From Sinorhizobium medicae (GTDB lineage Bacteria > Pseudomonadota > Alphaproteobacteria > Rhizobiales > Rhizobiaceae), in NCBI RefSeq assembly GCF_007827695.1, contig NZ_VITA01000022.1, positions 25,819-89,818 of the forward strand: 64,000 bases of DNA, given 5' to 3'. Shown here piece by piece: positions 9,787 to 18,585 of the stretch (positions within the stretch are counted from its first letter, which is position 1; each line of letters begins with the position of its first letter). The notes beneath the pieces were generated by a model that was not told the DNA's origin, did not search any database, and saw nothing but the letters and a program-made list of their open reading frames with translations. The translations under genes and the position numbers were made by a program.

Positions 9787-10650
9787 TCACTCTTTACCGG
9801 TTGCAACCGGAGTGTCGGGACGGCTGCCCCATTCCGACCAGGAGCCATCATAAAGCGTGTTGTCCTTATGTCCCAAGGACTGAAGCGCAAGCGTAATGAT
9901 GGCGGCGGTTACGCCGGAGCCGCAGGTCGTGACGACCGGTTTTGACAGATCGATGCCGGCATCTGCAAAAGTCCGGCTGAGTTGATCCAGATCCTTGAAC
10001 TTGCCCCCCTCCGAGAACACGCCTGAGGGCAGGCTCCTTGCACCCGGCATATGGCCGGACCGCATGCCTGCCCTGGGTTCCGGTTCCTCACCGGAGAAGC
10101 GTCCGGCGCTCCGCGCATCGGCAATCTGGGCGAGCCGGTTTTCGACGACGTCCTTCATGCGCTCGAACGAGGTAACCGCACGGCGGTCGATCGAAGCCTT
10201 GAACACACGCGGCTCGGGATTGGGTAACTGTGCCGTGACCGGCCGTCCCTCCGCTTTCCAGCCGTCCATGCCGCCATCGAGAACGAAGACATTCCTGGCA
10301 CCCATGACGCGGAGCATCCACCAGACCCTCGGCGCTGTGAAAATACCCGGACCGTCATAAACGACGATGACGTCGTTCTCGCCGATTCCCATTGCACCCA
10401 CAGCCTTGGCGAATGCTTCGGGAGAGGGCAGGGTGTGCGGCAGCACGCTCGTCTGATCCGCAATCGCGTCTTGATCGAAGAAGACCGCCCCGGGAATATG
10501 CGCGGCCGCATACTCGGCTTTCGGATCGCGGTTCTGCGCCGGCAGGTACCAGGAGGCGTCGACGATTCTCACTGCCGGATCGGAGAGGCGCTGCTCAAGC
10601 CAGTCTGCAGAAACGACAAAGTCGCTCCTGTTAGCGTTTTCAACGTTCAT
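9787..10650 (-). CDS. sseA: 3-mercaptopyruvate sulfurtransferase
   Basis: A 287-residue tandem rhodanese. The inactive N-terminal domain (DASWYLP, then HIPGAVFFDQD) is followed by the active C-terminal one, ending in VVTTCGSGVTAAIITLAL. Its catalytic loop CGSGVTA is the signature of 3-mercaptopyruvate sulfurtransferases, as opposed to thiosulfate rhodaneses (CRxGx[R/T]). It transfers sulfur from mercaptopyruvate, linking to the cysteine-related genes immediately upstream. GGAG lies 9 nt before the ATG. Confidence 0.93.
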   Translation of the reverse strand: MNVENANRSDFVVSADWLEQRLSDPAVRIVDASWYLPAQNRDPKAEYAAAHIPGAVFFDQDAIADQTSVLPHTLPSPEAFAKAVGAMGIGENDVIVVYDGPGIFTAPRVWWMLRVMGARNVFVLDGGMDGWKAEGRPVTAQLPNPEPRVFKASIDRRAVTSFERMKDVVENRLAQIADARSAGRFSGEEPEPRAGMRSGHMPGARSLPSGVFSEGGKFKDLDQLSRTFADAGIDLSKPVVTTCGSGVTAAIITLALQSLGHKDNTLYDGSWSEWGSRPDTPVATGKE

Positions 10651-10684
10651 CGTTCTACTCCACTGGCATGGTCATAAAAAGCGC

Positions 10685-11434
10685 TCAGGCGAAGGCCCGA
10701 TCCTCGGGCGCCGCGAATCGTATTCGGAAACGCCGGTTTTCTTTACCTTTCTTTTCGATTTTCGCGATGTGGATCGCGCCCACTTCCTGTGTCTCCGAAA
10801 CATGCGTTCCGCCGCACGGCTGGCTGTCTACCGATGAATTCTCGCCGATGCAGACGAGACTGACGCGGCCAAGCCCCATTGGCGGGCGGACATTCTTAGA
10901 CTTGACTATGGCCGGATTGGCGGCCAGCTCCTCGTCGGTGATCCACTGCACATAGACCGGATGGTTCTCATGGACGAGCTTCATCAGCGCTGCCGTGACC
11001 TGGTCCTTGTCGATCAATTCGCTCATGTCGAAGTCGACCCGGCTTTCTTCTTCTCCGACTGCTGCGCCGGTGATCGGGAAAGGGCAGACGACTGAAAGAA
11101 GATGGCAAGCCGTATGCATGCGCATCAGCCGGTAGCGGCGCGGCCAGTCTATGTGCAGCACCAGCTTTTCGCCGACATCAGGCATGCGCGCTCCTTCTGC
11201 GGGAATGTGCAAGATGATGTCCTTGGTCGCACCATGCCGCGTATCGATGATGTCTATGCGGCTCCCGTCTTCGCGCTCGAGAAAGCCCTTGTCACCCGGT
11301 TGCCCGCCGGAGGTCGCATAGAAGCAGGTCTGATCGAGCTCGATGCCGCCGTCTTCCAGGATTGCCGTCACGCTTGCTTCGCAGGTCGAAAGATAGAAAT
11401 CTTCTCGGAAGAGGGCGGTGACAGATCTGGTCAT
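10685..11434 (-). CDS. Alanyl-tRNA editing protein, AlaX type
   Basis: A 249-residue free-standing editing domain that would deacylate Ser- or Gly-charged tRNA-Ala in the cytoplasm. It has the N-terminal beta-barrel piece (ATSGGQPGDKGF) of AlaX-M/L forms and the zinc ligands HTACH (in RLMRMHTACHLL) and C-x3-H in QPCGGTHVSE. The start at 11434 lies 7 bp after the cysK stop with a GGATAGGA ribosome site, so the genes are likely one transcript. An in-frame ATG at 11470 would run back into cysK. Confidence 0.9.
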   Translation of the reverse strand: MTRSVTALFREDFYLSTCEASVTAILEDGGIELDQTCFYATSGGQPGDKGFLEREDGSRIDIIDTRHGATKDIILHIPAEGARMPDVGEKLVLHIDWPRRYRLMRMHTACHLLSVVCPFPITGAAVGEEESRVDFDMSELIDKDQVTAALMKLVHENHPVYVQWITDEELAANPAIVKSKNVRPPMGLGRVSLVCIGENSSVDSQPCGGTHVSETQEVGAIHIAKIEKKGKENRRFRIRFAAPEDRAFA

Positions 11435-11441
11435 GGCAATC

Positions 11442-12482
11442 CTATCCAGCGGGTTCGTATGGCACTGCAATGTTCGAAGCCGTCTTCAGCCAGGCCGGGA
11501 CAGGCAGACCCTTGGAGGCCAGGAAGTCCGGATTGAAGAGCTTCGACTGATAGCGGTTACCATAGTCACAGAGGATCGTCACGATCGTGTGTCCCGGACC
11601 GAGCTCACGAGCAAGCCGCACGGCTCCGGCGACGTTGATGCCGGTCGATCCGCCGATGCAGATGCCTTCTTTTTCAATGAGCTCGAAGACGTAGGGAACC
11701 GCCTCGGCGTCTGGAATCTGGTAGGCGAAGTCCGGCGTGAAACCTTCGAGATTGGCGGTGATTCGCCCCTGACCGATTCCTTCGGTGATCGAGCTTCCAC
11801 TCGACTTGAGCTCGCCATGGGCATAGAAATTGTAGAGTGCCGCGCCTTCCGGATCGGCGATGCCGATCTTGATCCCCGCCTTGCGGGCGCGCAAGCCTTC
11901 CGCCACACCGGCAAGAGTGCCGCCGGAGCCGACGGCGCAAATGAACCCGTCGACCTTTCCATCGGTGTCGCGCCATATCTCGGGCGCGGTCGTGTCGATA
12001 TGGGCCTGCCGATTGGCGACATTGTCGAACTGGTTTGCCCAGATCGCGCCATTCGGCTCGGTTTCGGCAAGTCGGGCGGCCAGACGGCCGGAGATCTTCA
12101 CGTAATTATTCGGATTCCTGTACGGTACCGCCGGAACTTCGACCAGCTCGGCGCCAAGCAGGCGCAGTGCGTCCTTCTTCTCCTGGCTCTGTGTCTCGGG
12201 GATAACGATGACGGTGCGGTATCCGAGCGCGCTGGCGACAACGGCAAGGCCAATGCCGGTATTGCCCGCGGTGCCTTCGACGATCACACCGCCCGGTCGC
12301 AATTGGCCGGCCTTTTCAGCCTGGCGGATGATCCAGAGCGCCGCCCTATCCTTTACCGACTGCCCAGGGTTGAGAAACTCCGCTTTGCCGAGGATGTTGC
12401 AGCCGGTCGCTTCGGACACGGCCTTGAGCCGGATCAGCGGCGTATTGCCGATTGCTTCGAGCACGGACGGAAGAACTGGCAT
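11442..12482 (-). CDS. cysK: Cysteine synthase A-like O-acetylserine sulfhydrylase
   Basis: A 346-residue fold-type II PLP enzyme. The Schiff-base lysine is in NPGQSVKDRAA (K44). The TSGNTG-like substrate loop reads VEGTAGNTGIGLA and the phosphate loop is VGSGGTLAG. The C-terminal SSGSSITEGIGQGRIT and GGSTGINVAGAVRLAREL are typical of CysK/CBS. It makes cysteine from O-acetylserine and sulfide. The C-terminus (NPDFLASKGLPVPAWL) matches the long alphaproteobacterial CysK subgroup. A cystathionine beta-synthase-like role cannot be excluded. It heads a cysK-alaX-sseA-GNAT leftward run. Confidence 0.88.
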   Translation of the reverse strand: MPVLPSVLEAIGNTPLIRLKAVSEATGCNILGKAEFLNPGQSVKDRAALWIIRQAEKAGQLRPGGVIVEGTAGNTGIGLAVVASALGYRTVIVIPETQSQEKKDALRLLGAELVEVPAVPYRNPNNYVKISGRLAARLAETEPNGAIWANQFDNVANRQAHIDTTAPEIWRDTDGKVDGFICAVGSGGTLAGVAEGLRARKAGIKIGIADPEGAALYNFYAHGELKSSGSSITEGIGQGRITANLEGFTPDFAYQIPDAEAVPYVFELIEKEGICIGGSTGINVAGAVRLARELGPGHTIVTILCDYGNRYQSKLFNPDFLASKGLPVPAWLKTASNIAVPYEPAG

Positions 12483-12794
12483 ATTGAGACCCTCGCACTG
12501 ACGGAACGGATGCCGGCTTTAGCCAAGCATTTACCTCGGTCGATCGCAAGCCGATAAACATTTGGTTTCTTGAGCAGGATCGCCGAAATATTGGCGTGTT
12601 TTCGGCTCAGTCTGTTCTGCAGGCAAGGAATAGCGTTTCGCAGCTTTCCTGTCCCGGGCAAAAAACGTCTCTGCCGTCAATCGACGGGCGGGAAGCGGAG
12701 ATTGCGGGGCAGGCGTTTGCCGTCCGGAGAGGTGTGGAGGCGGCCGCTGAGGCGGCAGCCCCGATGACAACCGCCGTCGACGCGCGAGGAAAAG
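12483..12794. other. Intergenic region between divergent cysK and SDR genes
   Basis: 312 bp with no convincing gene. It holds the upstream regions of the leftward cysK cluster and the rightward SDR gene. The short open frames seen here on both strands are Arg-rich and lack ribosome sites. I could not place a promoter with confidence. Confidence 0.5.
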
Positions 12795-13643
12795 ATGACA
12801 GCTATATTCACCGCCCGCCCCGAAAATGGATTAGCATGGATCACCGGAGCAAGCTCCGGGATCGGTCGCGCCTTGGCGCTTCGATTGGTCGAAGAAGGGT
12901 ATTCCGTGGTCGTCACCGCGCGAAGTCACGACAAGCTGGTCGACCTTCAGCACGAGGCCGCGGGAACGGGGCGTATCATTGTTCTCGATGGAGACGTCAC
13001 CGATCCGCAGGACATGGAGAGGTTGCTGACCGCGATCGAATACGAGCACGGGCAGGTGGCGCTCGCAATCCTCAACGCCGGGGTTGTCCTGCCGGTCCGT
13101 GGCGACGACCTGCGCCGCGAGGCCTTCGACAGGAGCTTCGCCGTCAATCTCAACGGCGTCGTGAACTGTCTCGTACCTCTCATCGAACATATGAAGGCCA
13201 AGGGGCATGGCCAGATCGCGGTGATGTCGTCTGTGGCCGGCTACGGCGGCGTGCCTACGAGTGCGGCCTACGGCGCGAGCAAGGCCGCACTCATCAACAT
13301 GGCGGAGAGCCTCAAATTCGACCTCGACCGAATCGGGATCCGCCTGCAAGTCATCTGTCCCGGATTTGTGGGCACGCCAGGCTCGGCGAAAGGTGGGTTC
13401 CCGAGACCCGCTCTGGTGAGCACCGAAGAGGCGGCAGCTCGGATTTGCGCTGGCCTTAAATCCTCGCGTTTCGAGATCACCTTCCCAAGACGGTTCACCT
13501 ATCTGGTAAAATTGCTGCGAATATTGCCATATGGCATCTATTTCGCGCTTCTCGACCGGCTGGTGCCGCGGGGGGCGACCGTCGCTTCGGCCTCGAAGAG
13601 AAAACCCACGGGCTCCGACGGAAAACCGCGTCAGGCCGTGTGA
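12795..13643 (+). CDS. Short-chain dehydrogenase/reductase
   Basis: A 282-residue classical SDR. Motifs in order: cofactor loop TGASSGIGRA near residue 18, LDGDVTD, AILNAGV (NNAG equivalent), the active serine in VMSSVAGYGG, and YGASKAAL (YxxxK). The C-terminal 50 residues are basic and hydrophobic (FPRRFTYLVKLLRILPYGIYFALL), a feature of membrane-associated SDRs related to sphingolipid or fatty-acid reductases. The substrate is unknown. GAGGAAAAG precedes the ATG. The end overlaps the convergent SMR gene by 13 bp. Confidence 0.88.
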   Translation: MTAIFTARPENGLAWITGASSGIGRALALRLVEEGYSVVVTARSHDKLVDLQHEAAGTGRIIVLDGDVTDPQDMERLLTAIEYEHGQVALAILNAGVVLPVRGDDLRREAFDRSFAVNLNGVVNCLVPLIEHMKAKGHGQIAVMSSVAGYGGVPTSAAYGASKAALINMAESLKFDLDRIGIRLQVICPGFVGTPGSAKGGFPRPALVSTEEAAARICAGLKSSRFEITFPRRFTYLVKLLRILPYGIYFALLDRLVPRGATVASASKRKPTGSDGKPRQAV

Positions 13644-13957
13644 AGCACCAGCACCGCGCCGAAAATCAACGACAAGCCTATCCAGCCGGTTGGTTTGAGC
13701 CTCTGGCCGAAGAAAAGACGGCCGCAGATAGCCGTACCGAAGATACCTGTTGCGCCGAGAACGGCATAGGCCACGGCGAGATCCATTTCCTCGATCGCTT
13801 CTGCCAGCAACGCGAAGGCCGCAAGCACCAGAACGATCGAAAGGGCACCCCATCCGCGACGGGCGAAGCCGTGCGATTTGGTCGAGGCGAGATTCGCGGC
13901 CACGTCGAGAACGCCCGCCGCCACCGCGAAGGCAAAAGAGAGACCCGACGCGCTCAT
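13631..13957 (-). CDS. SMR-family efflux subunit (MdtI-like)
   Basis: A 108-residue protein with four predicted transmembrane helices, the SMR layout. Distinctive parts are the SMR-type GVLDVAANLASTKS in helix 1 and AVAYAVLGATGIFGTAICGRLFFGQ in helices 3-4. Its start overlaps the end of the second SMR gene by 4 bp (ATGA). Paired SMR genes usually give heterodimers such as MdtIJ, which exports spermidine. The substrate here is unproven. Confidence 0.85.
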   Translation of the reverse strand: MSASGLSFAFAVAAGVLDVAANLASTKSHGFARRGWGALSIVLVLAAFALLAEAIEEMDLAVAYAVLGATGIFGTAICGRLFFGQRLKPTGWIGLSLIFGAVLVLHTA

Positions 13958-14298
13958 GCGTCTGTTTCCTCACCCTTGCCCTTACCCGCATTGACGAGGA
14001 GGATTCCGGCGACGGCCATCGCGAGGCCGAGCATCTCACGGCCGGAGAGGGCGCGGCCGAAAGCGAAAACAGAAACGAGCGTTATCACAGCAACACCGGA
14101 CCCTTCCCACACGGCATAGGCGACACCGACCGGAATAACCTTAACTGCTCGTGCCAGGAAGACGTAGGAGAGCGCGATCGAGGCATACATAATGATATGC
14201 CCCCAATAGGTGCCGGAACCGGACGCAGCCTTCATTACCGTCAGGCCGACGACTTCGGTCACAATCGCGAGTACCAGGAAAAACCATGCAAGGCGCAT
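13954..14298 (-). CDS. SMR-family efflux subunit (MdtJ/EmrE-like)
   Basis: A 114-residue four-helix SMR protein. Helix 1 carries the membrane-embedded glutamate of the family (LVLAIVTEVVGLTVMKAASG). The later segments PVGVAYAVWEGSGVAVI and LAMAVAGILLVNAGK are classic SMR motifs. It is translationally coupled to the downstream SMR gene, and together they should form a proton-coupled antiporter for cations or polyamines. Confidence 0.9.
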   Translation of the reverse strand: MRLAWFFLVLAIVTEVVGLTVMKAASGSGTYWGHIIMYASIALSYVFLARAVKVIPVGVAYAVWEGSGVAVITLVSVFAFGRALSGREMLGLAMAVAGILLVNAGKGKGEETDA

Positions 14299-14304
14299 GA
14301 AAAC

Positions 14305-14500
14305 CTACGAGAATAAGGCCGAGAAGCGGTCCAGCAGCGGTTGCACGATCGGGTCACGACGGTCGACGTGTTCGGCGCAAACTAGCAGCATCTTCTCGAT
14401 GCGTTCCAGCGAAATTTCGCCACCTGGGTTGGAAGCGTTCGCCTGCTCCCCTCCATTTCCTGGCAGTCGAACTTAAGTCCGCCGTTGTGGCCGATCTTGG
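14305..14500 (-). pseudogene. Remnant of a small phage/island protein
   Basis: On the minus strand one frame reads KRAKIGHNGGLKF, a start often seen in small rhizobial phage and island proteins. After a frame change the adjacent frame reads ISLERIEKMLLVCAEHVDRR and runs to a TAG at 14305-14307. Together they look like a short gene broken by a frameshift. It lies at the outer edge of the lysis-gene remnants to its right, supporting a decayed prophage. Confidence 0.4.
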
Positions 14501-14599
14501 CGCGTTTCGACTGACGCCAGCGGCAGGACCGTCGAGAGGGTCGACAACCGGCCAGGGCGGACAGCCGCGATAAAGGCACTAGTAAGGGTGCTGTGAAGA

Positions 14600-15085
14600 A
14601 GCCAGAGGCATGGGGGCCCGCTCGGCGGTCTCCTGTCGGCCGCTGGCGCACTGTTCGCCGGGAACGGTCCTGTTCAGTGGGCGCTTGCCGCTGCAAGGGT
14701 CGCGGCTGTGCTCGTCGGGCTCTGGTGCTTCGTTCGCCGGGTTCGAGAGGCTGGGTGGTGCTCGTCCCCTCATCGCGGCTGCTGCAGTTCTCGCCATCGT
14801 CGTCGTCATTGTTGCCTTGATCCACCGGCAGGGCGGCGACGACGTTCGTCAATCCATAGAAAGGCAGAACAATGAAGCTGGCGCACTGCGGACGATGTCC
14901 GCTCTCGCGTTGACCTTCGCCCTAACGGGATGTGGCACTTTGGCGCCGGCAAGTGCTGACGGTCTCCGCCGCGTGGTGGGCACTGGTCGGCGCGCGCTAC
15001 GCCGCCGGCGGATCAGCGGACGATCTACCGGACCGTCTTCGGCATCTGCGCCGCGGCGGTCTGGACGAAAGGGGGTGCGCTAGAC
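14600..15085 (+). pseudogene. Decayed phage lysis cassette, left part (endolysin tail, Rz, Rz1)
   Basis: Three remnants follow each other. From about 14624 a frame reads GLLSAAGALFAGNGPVQWAL and a membrane helix, the C-terminal anchor of rhizobial phage endolysins. From 14769 an Rz-like inner spanin reads IAAAAVLAIVVVIVALI, then DDVRQSIERQNNEAG. It then needs a frame change and ends with GMWHFGAGKC and TGA at 14957-14959. From about 14965 an Rz1-like end reads ADQRTIYRTVFGICAAAVWTK, matching ADQDKIDETVAGLCGARVWTK of the intact prophage (52409-52702). The order endolysin-Rz-Rz1 is the same as in that prophage. Confidence 0.65.
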
Positions 15086-15143
15086 ACGGGGAAGGGACCT
15101 GAATGTCGCAGAGATATTTTTCTCCGATCGAAATTCTCAATGC

Positions 15144-17207
15144 CTACGGGCCTTCGTAGCGGGTGGCGTCGTCCTGAAACAGTTCAGGCTTTGGCAGGGC
15201 CTCGCGCTTCTTCGTGCCCGGCAGAACCTCGAACCAGTTGTCAAACATGACCATCGTCGAGCCAAGTTGTGCGAGCACCTGCGGATTGCCCTCCATTTTG
15301 GCTTTACCGGACGATACTTTATCGGAAAGTGTCGCAGTGCCGATCATGACATCCTCCAGTTCGCGGCGGTCAATCGTGACGGTCAGGTCGGCGTCTTCGG
15401 CCTGATACCCGGCGATAGTTGTCAGCGTGGCATTGCTCATTTCGAGGACAAATTTCTCGCCGTTATCTGGCGTCGAAAGATTGATCTTGAAAGTCATGCC
15501 CTCCGCCTTACCGCTTTCCATCTGGATACCAAGGTAGTTGAGGAATAGTTCGGTGCTCGTGCCGCGCACGAAGTCAGGACTGCCCGCCTTTGCAGCCTTT
15601 ACGGCGACGACGCCGTCACGTAGCTCCTTCGCGCCAGCCAGGAAACTGTGACGGAGACTGGGGCTTTCGAATTGGTAGCCCATCTGCTCATAAGTATCGG
15701 CGAGCAAGTCTTTTGCCTCCTGGTTGTCCGGTTCAGCATAGACGAGCTTGTTCAGAATCTCGGTTGCAAGGCGGTATTTGCCCTCAGCATAAAGATCACG
15801 GCCTTTCGCCATCACCTTGGATCCGCCGCCCATCATTTCCACATAAAGAGGCGCAGACTCCTCCGGCGATAGCGGCACCAATGTCGCTGGATTCAAATCC
15901 CAGAACCCGAGGTATCGCTGAATGACAGCTCGGCTGTTGTGCAGATAGGAGCCGTGGTAGCCCCGTGAATGCCATTGTTGCTGCAGACTCTTCGGCGGCT
16001 CGTAAACATTATGGATCTGGTTGATGGTGACGCCTTTGTTCGCCAGGTGCAGGACCTGGTTGTTCAAGTTCGCGTACATGTCGCGTTGACCGCGCATCAC
16101 TTCGGTGATCCGCTCTTTGCCCCAACGCGGCCAGCTATGGGAGGCGAACATCACGTCCGCTTGGTTGCCAAACTGGTATAGCGCGAGGTTGATGTACTGT
16201 GACCATGCGAGAGCGTCGCGTACAGGTGCCCCTCGCAGCGTCAAAATATTGTGGAGGCTGCCCACGATGTTCTCGGCCGCCCAGAATGCTTTGAAATCCG
16301 GAAACCAGGTATTCATTTCCGCTGGCGCTTCGGTGCCCGGCGTGTTCTGGAAGACCATCCTCACGCCGTCGATGGTGAGTTCCTGAATGGGCTGATCAAT
16401 GCTGATGGTCGGCGGTAGAATCCCCACGTCGCCGCTGGCCACCGCCTTGCCGATCGAAGCGTCGACATGTCCATAGGGGCTGGGTGGCACGAGGTCGCCG
16501 TAGGTGTAGGACTTGCGACGGGTCATCACATTACCGGCGTAGAGGTTTTCCGCGATCGCCTCATTCAAGAAACCCTTGGGAGCAATAATCTGAACCTTTT
16601 CTGCGGCGAGCGCGGCATCATCGACGACGCCGCGAATACCGCCGAAGTGGTCGCCGTGGGAATGAGAAATGATGACGGCGACGACGGGCCGCTCGCCAAG
16701 CTTCTCATTGATGAATTTAAGCGCGGCACGTGCCGTTTCCTTGACCGTCAGTGGATCGATCACGATCCAACCTGTATCGCCCTTGATGAAGGATATGTTC
16801 GCGAGATCGAAGCCGCGAATCTGATAGATGCCCGGAACAACCTCGAACAGGCCGTACTCCATGTTGAGCAGAGCCTGACGCTGCAGGGATGGGTGGATGC
16901 TGTCGAACTCCATCCCCTTAAGCAGGAAGTCCCAGTTGTCCATGTTCCAGGCCACATCGCCTTTATCATTCATGATCTGACGGAAAGGCGGGGCAGCGAT
17001 GAAGCCGCGCTTGGCTTCCTCAAAGTCCCGCTTGTCAGCGAAGGGCAGAAGCTGGCGCTGCTGTTGCTGCGCCTCGATCGTGTATTGCGAAGGCATCTTT
17101 CCCTTCGGACTGAAATGCTGTGGCTCCTGCGCGACCGCCGTGCCTCCAAGCCCTCCAGCGAAAACTGCACCAATCACGAGTGACAGTAGCTTAAGCAAAC
17201 CGTTCAT
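15144..17207 (-). CDS. SdsA-type linear alkylsulfatase (MBL fold)
   Basis: A 687-residue secreted enzyme with an N-terminal signal peptide (LLKLLSLVIGAVFAGGLGG). The metallo-beta-lactamase core has HSHGDHFGG at residues 182-190 as zinc ligands and later PGTEAPAEMNTWFP and MFASHSWPRWG. Then come the helical dimerisation domain and the C-terminal SCP2-like domain that binds the alkyl chain. Pseudomonas SdsA1 of this family hydrolyses dodecyl sulfate and other primary alkyl sulfates, giving sulfate and alcohol. The gene is intact but lies between decayed phage lysis genes on both sides, so it is probably acquired cargo. GGGGGAGACAGG precedes the ATG. Confidence 0.92.
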   Translation of the reverse strand: MNGLLKLLSLVIGAVFAGGLGGTAVAQEPQHFSPKGKMPSQYTIEAQQQQRQLLPFADKRDFEEAKRGFIAAPPFRQIMNDKGDVAWNMDNWDFLLKGMEFDSIHPSLQRQALLNMEYGLFEVVPGIYQIRGFDLANISFIKGDTGWIVIDPLTVKETARAALKFINEKLGERPVVAVIISHSHGDHFGGIRGVVDDAALAAEKVQIIAPKGFLNEAIAENLYAGNVMTRRKSYTYGDLVPPSPYGHVDASIGKAVASGDVGILPPTISIDQPIQELTIDGVRMVFQNTPGTEAPAEMNTWFPDFKAFWAAENIVGSLHNILTLRGAPVRDALAWSQYINLALYQFGNQADVMFASHSWPRWGKERITEVMRGQRDMYANLNNQVLHLANKGVTINQIHNVYEPPKSLQQQWHSRGYHGSYLHNSRAVIQRYLGFWDLNPATLVPLSPEESAPLYVEMMGGGSKVMAKGRDLYAEGKYRLATEILNKLVYAEPDNQEAKDLLADTYEQMGYQFESPSLRHSFLAGAKELRDGVVAVKAAKAGSPDFVRGTSTELFLNYLGIQMESGKAEGMTFKINLSTPDNGEKFVLEMSNATLTTIAGYQAEDADLTVTIDRRELEDVMIGTATLSDKVSSGKAKMEGNPQVLAQLGSTMVMFDNWFEVLPGTKKREALPKPELFQDDATRYEGP

Positions 17208-17299
17208 GGCCTGTCTCCCCCGCCAGTTTATGGGCGTGCAACGCGCCCCGGCGCGTGGAGTATGGCACGCGGGTCACTGGCTGACTATCGCCCCTTAGG

Positions 17300-17640
17300 G
17301 AACGTCGATTGTGGTCAAGCGGCCAGGGGCGGTGGTGGCACGTCGCTGATCGGCGCCCGAAGACTCCATCCCGGCTCAATGCAGGACAAGATCGACGAAC
17401 AGTCGCAGGGCTGTGCGGCGCCTGCGCCTGGACCGAGAGCGAATGCGCCAGCCACGACGCGGCGCAGCAGTAATCAACCAAGCGAAATCGCATTGCATAC
17501 GAGGAGCATCGACGGGAAGATCAAGGATGAAGCTATGGAATTGCCGAGGCGTGCTCAAAGGCTCGAATGGAACCTAAATTCAACCCTGAACCTGCTCACC
17601 CTCATCGGCTGATCGGCGGCGGCGGATGGATCTGGGCGAA
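17300..17640 (+). pseudogene. Decayed phage lysis cassette, right part (Rz1 and holin-like)
   Basis: A frame from about 17335 reads GTSLIGARRLHPG then QDKIDEQ. After a frameshift it continues TVAGLCGACAWTESECASHD and stops at TAA 17471-17473. This parallels the prophage Rz1 (GTSLVGARGATPADQDKIDETVAGLCGA). From the ATG at 17535 a second remnant reads MELPRRAQRLEWNLN and, in another frame, LIGGGGWIWANTKE, parallel to the intact holin-like protein (MELPKRAQKLEWNLN, IGGVTIWVNKG). It stops at the tRNA-Asn terminator. Confidence 0.7.
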
Positions 17641-17645
17641 CACCA

Positions 17646-17680
17646 AAGAAAAAGCCCCGCACCGTGAGGTGCAGGGCTTT
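17646..17680 (-). terminator. Rho-independent terminator of tRNA-Asn
   Basis: Read leftward, AAAGCCC...GGTG pairs across a short loop with its inverse (AAAGCCC at 17651-17657, GGGCTTT at 17674-17680) and is followed by a run of T residues. It sits just past the 3' end of tRNA-Asn. Confidence 0.8.
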
Positions 17681-17686
17681 GGAAAC

Positions 17687-17761
17687 TGGCTCCCCGGGCC
17701 GGATTCGAACCGGCGACCTATCGATTAACAGTCGAGTGCTCTACCGCTGAGCTACCAGGGA
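17687..17761 (-). tRNA. tRNA-Asn (anticodon GUU)
   Basis: The minus strand gives TCCCTGGTAGCTCAGCGGTA, anticodon loop CTGTTAA (GTT), T-arm GGTTCGAATCC and an encoded CCA. The decayed lysis-gene island ends directly against its 3' side, the usual place for integration. Confidence 0.96.
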
Positions 17762-17899
17762 TCATCTGCGCCGCAGAAGTGAGGCTGCTAATACAAATGC
17801 TTTTCCGATTTGCCAAGCGGTTTTTAAAAAAAAATGACGGCAGCCGGTTGCCCCCCTGTGGAGAAGGCACCAACTGTGGGTCATCAATACGAAAGCAGA

Positions 17900-18196
17900 A
17901 TGATGGCGACCGAAGGCAAGAAGAAGCATTTTGGCATCGATTCCAGGACGCGCGAGATCGTTCTGGGCAAGTGGCGAATGAGACTGCCCAACTCGCCGGT
18001 ACTGCGTGTGCTCATCGGCGTGCTGCTCGTTTGTGGGGGTCTGGTCGGCTTTCTACCCGTCCTCGGCTTCTGGATGGTTCCGCTCGGCCTGCTGGTCCTT
18101 TCGCATGATATTCCTTCGATGCGCAGGAGGCGCCGCAAACTGGCCGTATGGTGGGCGCGGTGGCGCAGCAAGCCGAATTCGTCCGACAAACCCTGA
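17900..18196 (+). CDS. Small PGPGW-type membrane protein
   Basis: About 98 residues. A basic N-terminus (GKKKHFGIDSRTREIVLGKW) leads into two adjacent hydrophobic segments, VLRVLIGVLLVCGGLVGFLP and GFWMVPLGLLVLS, followed by a very basic tail. The FLPVLGFWMVPLGLLVLS segment resembles the putative-transmembrane PGPGW family. Two ATGs are adjacent (17900 and 17903). A longer open frame from 17834 has a poor start. Function unknown. Confidence 0.7.
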   Translation: MMATEGKKKHFGIDSRTREIVLGKWRMRLPNSPVLRVLIGVLLVCGGLVGFLPVLGFWMVPLGLLVLSHDIPSMRRRRRKLAVWWARWRSKPNSSDKP

Positions 18197-18231
18197 AACG
18201 GCTTTGGAAGCGTCACAGCGACGAGAAGGTC

Positions 18232-18585
18232 TCAATCGTCGGAGTGGTTCGATTTTCTCGACCGGCTCCTCTTTGGCAGGAGAGCGAAGATGACGCCGGC
18301 GAGAATCAAGGCGGTCGGCCAGAAGTCTGTCGCCTGATCCCAGCTCCATTTCCAAATTTCATAGCCTTCAAGATGCGGCGGCGGCAGCTTTGCGGCAACC
18401 TCGAAATCACGTTTCTCGCGGCCGTGGAAGTGCCCGGCGGCAAATGCGAGACCAATGATAAGCGCCAACTTTCTGGGCGCGACCGCCATGAACAGCAGAG
18501 CGACGACTGCTGCGATGCAAAAACCCTCGACCACGTGACCAAGCCAATCGAAGTGTCGCTGAATGTAACCCCAGGGAATGTCCAT
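18232..18585 (-). CDS. Membrane protein of unknown function
   Basis: A 117-residue protein with two hydrophobic helices at residues 18-48 (VVEGFCIAAVVALLFMAV and LALIIGLAFAAGHF) and one near the C-terminus (ALILAGVIFALL), ending in a basic tail. A His/Glu-containing central loop (HFHGREKRDFE) follows helix 2. The ATG at 18585 is preceded by an in-frame GTG. It is convergent with the PGPGW gene. Family not recognised. Confidence 0.6.
   Translation of the reverse strand: MDIPWGYIQRHFDWLGHVVEGFCIAAVVALLFMAVAPRKLALIIGLAFAAGHFHGREKRDFEVAAKLPPPHLEGYEIWKWSWDQATDFWPTALILAGVIFALLPKRSRSRKSNHSDD

Noticed and set aside
14610..15083. 157-residue plus-strand open frame as an intact gene
   Set aside because: The frame joins an Rz-like middle to unrelated frames before and after. 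The true Rz end and the Rz1 segment lie in other frames, so it is a broken remnant.
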